64,000 nt of DNA, taken from contig CM049309.1 of NCBI GenBank assembly GCA_026874595.1, positions 93,274,723-93,338,722 on the forward strand. Direction: 5' to 3'. This document shows positions 45,573 to 57,500 of this stretch, piece by piece (the first letter of the stretch is position 1; the number at the start of each line of letters is the position of its first letter). Under the pieces are notes generated by a model, which was given only the letters and a program-made list of their open reading frames with translations, was not told the origin of the DNA and searched no databases. The DNA is from Sipunculus nudus. Taxonomy: Eukaryota > Annelida > Sipuncula > Golfingiida > Sipunculidae. The translations under genes were made by a program, and so were the position numbers.

Positions 45573-46925
45573 TTTAAGTTATTAGCATAAAAAAAAAATC
45601 AGTACCTTAAATTTTGCCCAACTTTGACCATGGCACGTTTTTTTCCTGTAAGCACCATTGATTTAATTTTCACAGCATGTAAACATAAATATTTAGTTTG
45701 TCTAAATCTGAAATTTGAAAATAAAAGCTTGAAAATTAAGCTAGTTATTGATTTTTTTTTCTGTAGTCACTTGCTTTGATTACAGATGCAGGGTCCCACT
45801 CCAGGTCACTGGAAGTCAGCTATGCCAGGATTTCTGATTTGTTACGGTCACTGGGGGAGATCCCCTGCTGTGACAGGTGTACAGTTATTCTCATATCACC
45901 ACCCCAATCACCCCCCCCCCCCCCCCCCCGCCCCGCAAACCCAACCCACCAAGTGTTATGCTGTAATTGTTATTGTTTTCACTGTATCTCCTTAATTGTA
46001 ATGCTGTTTCCACTCCGATATGCAAAAACTTTCCTTGAAAAAATAATTCAAGGTGTAATCCAGAAGATGCAATGTTGTGTAATGTAGCATTTTTAAAGAA
46101 ATCAATTTTCTTTTAAATGATTTTAACAAATATAAATGAACCCATCAGTATGCTTAAATTATTATAAAATATGAAGCACATTATGAATAAATAAAGACAC
46201 AATTAAAAATTGTGAAATCTAAATCAAGTATTATTTTTAGATACTGTTTTGCAGATTTAAATGATATATTTTTGTGGTAAAAAATCGATAAACATTTGTA
46301 TGCATTATGTGGTGTTATCTGACAAGATTGAGATTTATGATGATACAATTGAGAATTATGAATCAACTTTTATATTCAGATATATATGTTAAATTGGAAA
46401 TGTATAGAAATATAAACTTAAATTAGAAAATAATTGATGTGATAAAAAAATCAGGATTTAATACAAACATGTGTTCATTATTTTCCTGCCTCAGCAGAAT
46501 TTGAGATCAGGCTTTGTTTGCCCTGTTTTATGTTGTTAATTAGCTATATTTCAACTGTATACATTTCATAAAAAAAATACATTTAATAATATATATTATA
46601 CAAAAAAATAGATTCAATTGAACAAATGTGTAAACTACTGAAATGTCAACAGTTAATCAAAAAACCAATTAATGATCATGGTTATAGTACAGATCATTTG
46701 TTCACAAACTGCTCACATGCTTTAGTTTCAACATTAGGAAACACATGGTCAGGTCACAAAATATTTTTTGCAACAATTTCTTGCTCATCAATACAAACCA
46801 ATCATATAAACCAACCATGGCCTTTATTACCTCTTCCTCTTACACTTTATCTCCATTAGATATTATTTTAGATTTTTACCTTCAAGGTTAACGTCAGCTG
46901 AGCACAGTGACCCATAGGTCCCTTG

Positions 46926-47279
46926 TTTACAAGCAAAAATGTAAATTTAAACTCTTCTAGCTTATACACTGATTTATGATGAAACTGTTCAGCTGATTGG
47001 TTTAAACTTTACAAGAATTATTCTATGGTAGGGTTCTGCCAGTTTTATAAGAATATATTGAGTAAATACAGTTTTAAAAAAGCATTGTAGCCAATTGAAA
47101 AAGGCTTTCTGTATTTGAAAACAGGTTTGACTTCATACAGCCAAGTCAAGAGGTCACTCAGTACAAACAGGTGGGGTCCAGACATCACCATGGCAACTGA
47201 CCGGGGTCTGAGGGGGGTGTCTAGACAATGTGTCTAGACGTCTAGACACAGCGTCTAGATGTCTGGATACAATGTTTAG
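46926..47279 (+). other. E-element interior with palindrome
   Basis: AT-rich, then a GTCAAGAGGTCACTCAGT segment like the E minisatellite at 20940-21020, then a TCTAGAC-rich stretch with a 22-bp palindrome (47229-47250). Confidence 0.5.
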
Positions 47280-50200
47280 ATGCAGAATTCCCAGATTATT
47301 GGAACTATATCTTTCAACTGTTTGAAAAAACTTGGGTTGCATTTTAAGCAAATCGGGTTTATCATCAGGTCACATGTGAACTGCTGTGCCTTCATTTTTG
47401 GTTGACATCTGACCTTTCCTTGCTGCCCAGTGTCCATTTGTGCGTCTGTTTCCACACATAAACCCACATATCTCGGAAACCGTTTTACCGATCAGGCTAA
47501 AAATTTTGCACAAATGTAGCCCTTTGATAGCTTTATAACATACACTAAAAATGGTGGCGCCACCTGCAACCATTTTTGCACAGCGTCCAATTGTTCATCT
47601 GCCTTGGGATAATATTACTCAAATCTCAGCAGTGGTTTGACTTATCCACCTGAAATTTTGCAGGTTTATACATCCTGGACAGCTTTCTCGATTTTATGAC
47701 AGGTGTCGCCACCTACATTCACATTTACTATGCAGACATTCAAGCTCATATCTCGGCAACCGTTTGACAGATTAGGCCAAAATTTTGCTTGTGTATAGAT
47801 CTCACATAGCTCTTCATCATAGGCAACCTGCAACCATTTATGCACAGCGTCCGTCTGTTCATCTGCCTCGGGATAATATTACTCAAATCTCAGCAGTGGT
47901 TTGACTTATCCACCTGAAATTTTGCAGGTTTATACATCCTGGACAGCTATCTCGATTTTATAACAGGTGGCGCCACCTACATTCACATTTACTCTGCAGA
48001 CATCCAAGCTCATATCTCGGTAACCGTTTGAACATTAGGGCCAAAATTTTGCATGTGTCTAGATCTCACATAGCTCTTCATCATAGGCAAAACTGGTGGT
48101 GCCACCTGCAACCACTTATGCACAGCGTCCATCTGTTCATCTGCCTTTGGATAAAATCACTCATATCTCAGCAGTGGTTTGACTTATCCACCTGAAATTT
48201 TGCAGTTTTATACATCCTGGACAGGTTTCTTGATTTTATGACAGGTGTCGCCACCTACATTCACATTTACTCTGCAGACATTCAAGCTCATATCTCGGGA
48301 ACCATTTGACAGATTAGGCCAAAATTTTGCATGTGTCTAGATCTCACATAGCTCTTCATCATAGGCAAAACTGGTGGTGCCACCTGCAACCATTTATGCA
48401 CAGCGTCCATCTGTTCATGTGCCTTAGGTTAAAATCATATCTCAGCAGTGGTTTGACTTATCCACCTGAAATTTTGCAGGTTTATACATCCTGGACAGCT
48501 TTCTCGATTTTATGACAGGTGTCGCCACCTACATTCACATTTACTATGCAGACATTCAAGCTCATATCTCGGCAACCGTTTGACAGATTAGGCCAAAATT
48601 TTGCTTGTGTATAGATCTCACATAGCTCTTCATCATAGGCAACCTGCAACCATTTATGCACAGCGTCCGTCTGTTCATCTGCCTTGGGATAATATTACTC
48701 ATATCTCAGCAGTGGTTTGACTTATCCACCTGAAATTTTGCAGGTTTATACATCCTGGAAAGCTTTCTCGATTTTATGACAGGTGTCGCCACCTACATTC
48801 ACATTTACTATGCAGACATTCAAGCTCTTTTCTCGGCAACCGTTTGACAGATTAGGCCAAAATTTTGCTTGTGTATAGATCTCACATAGCTCTTCATCAT
48901 AGGCAACCTGCAACCATTTATGCACAGCGTGCGTCTGTTCATCTGCCTTGGGATAATATTACTCATATCTCAGCAGTGGTTTGACTAATCCACCTGAAAT
49001 TTTGCAGGTTTATACATTCTGGACAGCTATCTCGATTTTATAACAGGTGGCGCCACCTACATTCACATTTACTATGCAGACATTCAAGCTCATATCTCAG
49101 GAACCGTTTGACCGATTTGGCCAAAATTTTACTTGTGTATAGATCTCACATAGCTCTTCATCATAGGCAAAACTGGTGGTGCCACCTGCAACCACTTATG
49201 CACAGCGTCCATCTGTTCATCTGCCTTTGGATAAAATCACTCATATCTCAGCAGTGGTTTGACTTATCCACCTGAAATTTGGCAGTTTTATACATCCTGG
49301 ACAGGTTTCTTGATTCTATGACAGGTGTCACCACCTACATTCACATTTACTCTGCAGACATTCAAGCTCATATCTTGGGAACCATTTGACAGATTAGGCC
49401 AAAATTTTGCATGTGTCTAGATCTCACATAGCTCTTCATCATAGGCAAAACTGGTGGTGCCACCTGCAACCATTTATGCACAGCGTCCATCTGTTCATGT
49501 GCCTTAGGTTAAAATCATATCTCAGCAGTGGTTTGACTTATCCACCTGAAATTTTGCAGGTTTATACATCCTGGACAGCTTTCTTGATTTTATGACAGGT
49601 GGCGCCACCTACATTCACATTTACTCTGCAGACATCCAAGCTCATATCTCGGTAACCGTTTGAACATTAGGGCCAAAATTTTGCATGTGTCTAGATCTCA
49701 CATAGCTCTTCATCATAGGCAAAACTGGTGGTGCCACCTGCAACCACTTATGCACAGCGTCCATCTGTTCATCTGCCTTTGGATAAAATCACTCATATCT
49801 CAGCAGTGGTTTGACTTATCCACCTGAAATTTTGCAGTTTTATACATCCTGGACAGGTTTCTTGATTTTATGACAGGTGTCGCCACCTACATTCACATTT
49901 ACTCTGCAGACATTCAAGCTCATATCTCGGGAACCATTTGACAGATTAGGCCAAAATTTTGCATGTGTCTAGATCTCACATAGCTCTTCATCATAGGCAA
50001 AACTGGTGGTGCCACCTGCAACCATTTATGCACAGCGTTCATCTGTTCATGTGCCTTAGGTTAAAATCATATCTCAGCAGTGGTTTGACTTATCCACCTG
50101 AAATTTTGCAGGTTTATACATCCTGGACAGCTTTCTCGATTTTATGACAGGTGTCGCCACCTACATTCACATTTACTATGCAGACATTCAAGCTCATATC

Positions 50201-53200
50201 TCGGCAACCGTTTGACAGATTAGGCCAAAATTTTGCTTGTGTATAGATCTCACATAGCTCTTCATCATAGGCAACCTGCAACCATTTATGCACAGCGTCC
50301 GTCTGTTCATCTGCCTTGGGATAATATTACTCATATCTCAGCAGTGGTTTGACTTATCCACCTGAAATTTTGCAGGTTTATACATCCTGGAAAGCTTTCT
50401 CGATTTTATGACAGGTGTCGCCACCTACATTCACATTTACTATGCAGACATTCAAGCTCTTTTCTCGGCAACCGTTTGACAGATTAGGCCAAAATTTTGC
50501 TTGTGTATAGATCTCACATAGCTCTTCATCATAGGCAACCTGCAACCATTTATGCACAGCGTCCGTCTGTTCATCTGCCTTGGGATAATATTACTCATAT
50601 CTCAGCAGTGGTTTGACTTATCCACCTGAAATTTTGCAGGTTTATACATCCTGGACAGCTATCTCGATTTTATAACAGGTGGCGCCACCTACATTCACAT
50701 TTACTATGCAGACATTCAAGCTCATATCTCAGGAACCGTTTGACCGATTTGGCCAAAATTTTGCTTGTGTATAGATCTCACATAGCTCTTCATCATAGGC
50801 AACCTGCAACCATTTATGCACAGCGTCCGTCTGTTCATCTGCCTTGGGATAAAATCACTCATATCTCAGCAGTGGTTTGACTTATCCACCTGAAATTTTG
50901 CAGTTTTATACATCCTGGACAGGTTTCTTGATTCTATGACAGGTGTCACCACCTACATTCACATTTACTCTGCAGACATTCAAGCTCATATCTTGGCAAC
51001 CGTTTGACAGATTAGGCCAAAATTTTGCTTGTGTCTAGATCTCACATAGCTCTTCATCATAGGCAAAACTGGTGGTGCCACCTGCAACCATTTATGCACA
51101 GCGTCCATCTGTTCATCTGCCTTAGGTTAAAATCATATCTCAGCAGTGGTTTGACTTATCCACCTGAAATTTTGCAGGTTTATACATCCTGGAAAGCTTT
51201 CTCGATTTTATGACAGGTGTCGCCACTTACATTCACATTTACTATGCAGACATTCAAGCTCTTTTCTCGGCAACCGTTTGACAGATTAGGCCAAAATTTT
51301 GCTTGTGTATAGATCTCACATAGCTCTTCATCATAGGCAACCTGCAACCATTTATGCACAGCGTCCGTCTGTTCATCTGCCTTGGGATAATATTACTCAT
51401 ATCTCAGCAGTGGTTTGACTTATCCACCTGAAATTTTGCAGGTTTATACATCCTGGACAGCTATCTCGATTTTATAACAGGTGGCGCCACCTACATTCAC
51501 ATTTACTATGCAGACATTCAAGCTCATATCTCAGGAACCGTTTGACCGATTTGGCCAAAGTTTTGCTTGTGTATAGATCTCACATAGCTCTTCATCATAG
51601 GCAAAACTGGTGGTGCCACCTGCAACCACTTATGCACAGCGTCCATCTGTTCATCTGCCTTTGGATAAAATCACTCATATCTCAGCAGTGGTTTGACTTA
51701 TCCACCTGAAATTTTGCAGTTTTATACATCCTGGACAGGTTTCTTGATTCTATGACAGGTGTCACCACCTACATTCACATTTACTCTGCAGACATTCAAG
51801 CTCATATCTTGGGAACCATTTGACAGATTAGGCCAAAATTTTGCATGTGTCTAGATCTCACATAGCTCTTCATCATAGGCAAAACTGGTGGTGCCACCTG
51901 CAACCATTTATGCACAGCGTCCATCTGTTCATGTGCCTTAGGTTAAAATCATATCTCAGCAGTGGTTTGACTTATCCACCTGAAATTTTGCAGGTTTATA
52001 CATCCTGGACAGCTTTCTCGATTTTATGACAGGTGTCGCCACCTACATTCATATTTACTATGCAGACATTCAAGCTCATATCTCGGCAACCGTTTGACAG
52101 ATTAGGCCAAAATTTTGCATGTGTCTAGATCTCACATAGCTCTTCATCATAGGCAAAACTGGTGGTGCCACCTGCAACCATTTATGCACAGCGTCCATCT
52201 GTTCATGTGCCTTAGGTTAAAATCATATCTCAGCAGTGGTTTGACTTATCCACCTGAAATTTTGCAGGTTTATACATCCTGGACAGCTTTCTCGATTTTA
52301 TGACAGGTGTCGCCACCTACATTCATATTTACTATGCAGACATTCAAGCTCATATCTCGGCAACCGTTTGACAGATTAGGCCAAAATTTTGCTTGTGTAT
52401 AGATCTCACATAGCTCTTCATCATAGGCAACCTGCAACCATTTATGCACAGCGTCCGTCTGTTCATCTGCCTTGGGATAATATTACTCAAATCTCAGCAG
52501 TGGTTTGACTTATCCACCTGAAATTTTGCAGGTTTATACATCCTGGACAGCTATCTCGATTTTATAACAGGTGGCGCCACCTACATTCACATTTACTATG
52601 CAGACATTCAAGCTCATATCTCAGGAACCGTTTGACCGATTTGGCCGAAATTTTGCTTGTGTATAGATCTCACATAGCTCTTCATCATAGGCAAAACTGG
52701 TGGTGCCACCTGCAACCACTTATGCACAGCGTCCATCTGTTCATCTGCCTTTGGATAAAATCACTCATATCTCAGCAGTGGTTTGACTTATCCACCTGAA
52801 ATTTTGCAGTTTTATACATCCTGGACAGGTTTCTTGATTTTATGACAGGTGTCGCCACCTACATTCACATTTACTCTGCAGACATTCAAGCTCATATCTC
52901 GGGAACCATTTGACAGATTAGGCCAAAATTTTGCTTGTGTCTAGATCTCACATAGCTCTTCATCATAGGCAAAACTGGTGGTGCCACCTGCAACCATTTA
53001 TGCACAGCGTCCATCTGTTCATCTGCCTTAGGTTAAAATCATATCTCAGCAGTGGTTTGACTTATCCACCTGAAATTTTGCAGGTTTATACATCCTGGAC
53101 AGCTTTCTCGATTTTACGACAGGTGTCGCCACCTACATTCACATTTACTATGCAGACATTCAAGCTCATATCTCGGCAACCGTTTGACAGATTAGGCCAA

Positions 53201-54359
53201 AATTTTGCTTGTGTATAGATCTCGCATAGCTCTTCATCATAGACAACCTGCAACCATTTATGCACAGCGTCCATCTGTTCATCTGCCTTAGGTTAAAATC
53301 ATATCTCAGCAGTGGTTTGACTTATCCACCTGAAATTTTGCAGGTTTTTACATCCTGGACAGCTTTCTTGTTTTTTTTGACAGGTGGCGCCACCTACATT
53401 CACATTTACTCTGCAGACATTCAAGCTCATATCTCAGGAACCGTTTGACCGATTGGGCCAAAATTTTGCTTGTGTATAGATCTCGCATAGCTCTTCATCA
53501 TAGGCAAAACTGGTGGCGCCACCTGCCACCACTTATGCACAGCATTCATCTGTTCATCTGCCTTTGGATAATATCACTCTTGTCTTAGCAGTGGTTTGAC
53601 TTATCCACCTGAAATTTTGCAGGTTTATACATCCTGGACAGCTTTCTCGACTTTATGACAGGTGGCACCACCTACATTTACATTTACACTGCAGACATCC
53701 AAGCTCATATCTCGGGAACCATTTGACTGATTGGGCAAAAAGTTTGCACGTGTATAGATCTCACATAGCTCTTCATCATACGCAAAACTGGTGGTGCCAC
53801 CTGCAACCATTTATGCACAGCATCCATCTGTTCAACTGCCTTAGGTTAAAATCACTCATATTTCAGCAGTGGTTTGACTTATCCACCTGAAATTTTGCAG
53901 GTATTTTACATCCTTGACAGCTTTCTCGATTTTATGACAGGTGTCGCCACCTACATTCACATTTACTCTGCAGACATCCAAGCTCATATCTCGGGAACCG
54001 TTTGACCGATTAGGCCAAAATTTTGCATGTGTATAGATCTCACATAGCTCTTGGCGCCACCTGCAACCACTTATGCACAGCATCCATCTGTTAATCTGCC
54101 TTGGGATAAAATCACTCATATCTCAGCAGTGGTTTGACTTATCCATCTGAAATTTTGCAGGTTTATACATCCTGGACAATTTTCTCGACTTTATGACAGG
54201 TGGCACCACCTACATTCAAGTTTAAGCTGCAGACATCCATGCTAATATGCAACACACCACGCTGTATTCCCCTTGCCACTTAATCCATGCCTCACTTCAC
54301 CCGTCCCACTCAGATTTCTGCGGATACACATAGTGGCTTGTCGACTACCCATATTCTGG
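47280..54359 (+). mobile_element. family F element whose core is the satellite array
   Basis: 47330-47540 matches the F 5' region at 62975-63150 (ATCAGGTCACATGTGAA, TGTGCGTCTGTTT, CCCACATATC). The 3' end is TGCGGATACACATAGTGGCT.., TGTCGAC, then CTGG and TT at 54356-54361. The subterminal TGCGGATA mirrors the F 5' hairpin. The true 5' tip is not clearly preserved. Confidence 0.55.
47553..54245 (+). repeat. satellite-like array of ~25 dimeric units, 264/274/278 bp, with higher-order repeats
   Basis: The landmark AGGCAA after TCTTCATCAT recurs at 47821, 48085, 48363, 48637, 48901, 49165, 49443, 49717, 49995, 50269, 50533, 50797, 51061, 51335, 51599, 51877, 52151, 52425, 52689, 52967, 53241, 53502 and 53780. 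Spacings are almost only 264, 274 or 278; 274 lacks a 4-bp piece and 264 lacks 14 bp including one palindrome. Each unit is two diverged ~139-bp monomers ending at GGTGGYGCCACC. Open 62-codon frames inside are products of the repeat, not genes. Confidence 0.9.
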
Positions 54360-54531
54360 TTTTAAAATGTCCTAGTCCGAAACTTGCAGGTCAGAAACGT
54401 CCATTTTACTGAAATCATAATGACTAAGGTAGATATGCAGGACTTAGGAGGATCAATATTAAATTTTAAAAATAAACCTCCATTCATACTCCTAAACTTT
54501 GCACAGGTTCGCATTAGGCCTGTAGGCCTTG

Positions 54532-57500
54532 TTAAGCTAATAGAGGCTAAAATTACAAGGTCTCTGACAGTAAAAAACAGGTTGATGTAGGTGTCACCAC
54601 AAAAACTGCAATTTCAAATATGAGTCGCATAAAACATTTGCACAAAATTTGGTGATCCTAGCTCCTATTGTTTCTAAGATTGTTATGTTTGTATACTTCC
54701 TTGTCAAATGACTAATTTCAAATTCCTGTTATTCAGCCAAAATTCATCAAACCAAATCCATCTGAACAAACTTGAGAGAGCTGGTCTCTGGGATCATTTC
54801 TGTGAATTACTGAACCATTTGCCTGAATGATTTCAGAGAAGAAAATTTTCTAAGGCTGTTTAGCATTTTTCCCTGTAAAATGCAAGTTAATGCAGGTGGT
54901 GCCACAAAAAGCTTACTGACAACATCTTATGTATGACAGATTCTTGCATAAAATTTGGGGATGTTAGCTCCTGATTCTTCTGAGAAATTATGGGTGACCC
55001 CTGTACAGAAAAGGTTCATGCAGATGGCGCCATCAATACCTCAATTTCAAATAGGACTCATGTGACCAACATTTACATAAAATTTGGTGATGATAGCTCC
55101 AGCCATGTCTGATATTGTTATTTTAGTATCCTTTTTTTGCTCAATGACTAAGTTCAGATTCAGAATCTGTAACACGGCCAAAATTCACTGAACTGGAACA
55201 ATTTGAACAACTGGTGATAAAGATTATTTCAGGGAATATTTCTGTGAAATATTGAATGATTTGACTGGACAGGTTCACAATAGAAGATTTTTAAAGTTTT
55301 TAGCTCAGCTGACTATAAGTCATCTGAGCTATAGTCGTGGTCCATTGTCCGATGTCCGTCCGTCTGTCCGTCCGTCCGTCCGTCCGTCCGTAGATGTGGC
55401 ACGTTTTGAAACCATAAGACCTAGGAAACCAAAATTCAGCATAATGTTAGATGTCCCAAAGATCTCCTACCAAGCCGAAAACTGGGTCTTTGCGACTTCA
55501 TTCCTTTGAGAAATTAAGGAAAAACCTCAATTTTTTATTAAAAACCTATTTTCACACTTCAGGACTGCCTAATATCAAAACCACTCATCTGTTTTTCCTC
55601 ATATTTCCTATAAATAATCCTCTATATAATTCCTATGTACATGCCAGAAATTAGGTCTGTATTATATAATTTAAAAAAGTTATGGGCCCAAAAATAATGC
55701 ATTTTGTAAATAATCAGGAAAGAAATTATATCACTTAACACAAAACTTGTTAAAGCTATGGACCTTTTTTCCAGTAATATAACTTTAATTAATCAAAATT
55801 AAATTGTATACCCAAAATCAGATAAAAATCTTTTAAATTTTTTAAAATATTAATAAAAATAAAAAATTGGTATATTAAATTTTGCCCAAATTTGACCATG
55901 GCACGTTTTTTTGCTGTAACTGCTGTGGATTTAATTTTCACAGCATGTTTTTGTTAGCATTTCAACTGTTAACACCAAAAATTTGAAACCAGTTGATCAA
56001 AAACTGTAGATTTTATTCAAGTTTTCAAGCACCATGTCACATATTGCTAGTGTTATGCAGTTTGCTAGAGCTCAGCTCCCGAGCTTCAGCTCTAAGTTCC
56101 TTAAATCTGGCATACAGTTGGATTTCTCCAAAATCCCCTACCATGCCAAGAATTTGGTCACTAGGACTTAATTCCTTCGAGATATCAATGAAAACTTCAT
56201 TTTTCCATTAAAAACCCATTGTTACACTTTAAGACTGCCTCATATCAAAACCACTGATCTGACTTTGATCATATATAATATACATATTTTTCTATACATT
56301 CGCTATGCACATGCCAGAAATGATGTCAGTATTGTGTATTTTTTTTTAAGTTATGGGCCCAAACATAATGCACTTTTTTAAAAATCAAGAAATATATTTA
56401 CTCACCTTAGATGAGAATTGCTGAAGCTGGAGACTTTTTGTCAGGAATATAACTTTATTTAATCAAGATTCGATTGTTTACCCAAAATTAGATCTGAATT
56501 TTGCAAATTTTTCAAGTTATTAGCTTAAATAAAAAATCAATACCCTAAATTTTGTCCAACTTTGGCAATGGCATGTTTTTTTTTCTGTAAGCACTGTTGA
56601 TTTAATTTTCACAGCATATATACATAAGGATTTAATCTTTTAAAATCTGAAATTTCAAAGGAATTGATTGAAAAGAGTAGCTTTTATTTAAGTTTTCATA
56701 CACCATGTCAAGTGTTGTTTACATCTAGCCCACCTAGTAGTAAAGCCTTCACTTGCATTATGTAACCCACCCCAGGCAGCTTGTCTTGGCTCAGCTGGGC
56801 CACTACTAGCAGGCTCCTTCTCTGCCCTGCACACCCTCCCCCCCCCCCCCCTAGATGATGCATTAACTAGATGAATGTTATAATTTTCTGTATTTTATTT
56901 TATTCTTGGCTATGCTACATTTTAGATTTTGTATTTACCACCAGGGTTACAATGATTAAAGTGCACATTTAATTGTGTCCACAAAGTGGTGTATTGCTAT
57001 GAAAGTGTGGATGTTCATCAGATAAGTAATTCCTTCCTTGAGAAGAGTAAAAACTTCACAAGGTGTGAAATTGACTATTAATTCCAGGAATATATTAAAG
57101 CTTAGATTGTAATTAGCATAATGATATTGTTTGTTCCTCATTCAACTAACAGTGTGTATACTTTATTTGAAAAGATGTTTTTATTTTACCAAATTTACAG
57201 AATCTTATTTTATTTTGGTGAATAAGATTAAGCATGTACTGAAAACTCCAATGTGCAAAACTTTTTAATAGTGATTCAAGGAATAATCTTGCAGATGCCA
57301 TGTTGTGGCATTATTTTCTTTTAAATTCAGTTTAAAAATTTGTGATTTAAAAATAATAAAAATATATGTGTATGCATAATATGACCCAATACGAGCTACA
57401 CTCTGGATGTATAATGATTGCAACTAAGAATTCTAATATTTTAACTTATATTTTCAGTGTTTTTTCAATAAAAATTTATAAAACTTGTAAATAAAAAAAA

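Larger units (their letters stand above)
42402..46925 (+). mobile_element. family A2 element nested in E, itself hosting an A2
   Basis: 5' TTTTTAGCTCAGCTGAC 12 bp after GGTGGCGCCACC (42378-42389). 3' GTCAGCTGAGCACAGTGACCC.. with CTTG ending at 46925. Without the nested copy it is collinear with 31018-32905. Confidence 0.8.
41907..54531 (+). mobile_element. family E element carrying nested A2 and F/satellite insertions
   Basis: 5' TTTTTAGCGAACCTGTGAGC. 3' CACAGGTTCGC (exact inverse of the 5' GCGAACCTGTG), then hairpin AGGCCT-GT-AGGCCT and CTTG ending at 54531, TT. Matches to the first E copy occur at 41920-42400 and about 47130-47170. The pairing of these two ends across 12.6 kb is inferred from end identity and matching interior pieces. 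Confidence 0.55.

Noticed and set aside
32606-46859. Matching frames at 32606 and 46626
   Set aside because: Explained by two paralogous A2 elements (31018-32905 and 42402-46925); no recognised domain.
48327-53448. Repeated 62-95 codon open frames with nearly identical proteins
   Set aside because: They are the satellite unit read in one frame; spacing follows the unit length, and frames break with each 4- or 14-bp length variant. No codon constraint or start context.
47553-54245. CRISPR-like array
   Set aside because: Units are 264-278 bp without alternating short repeats and unique spacers, and the DNA is eukaryotic.
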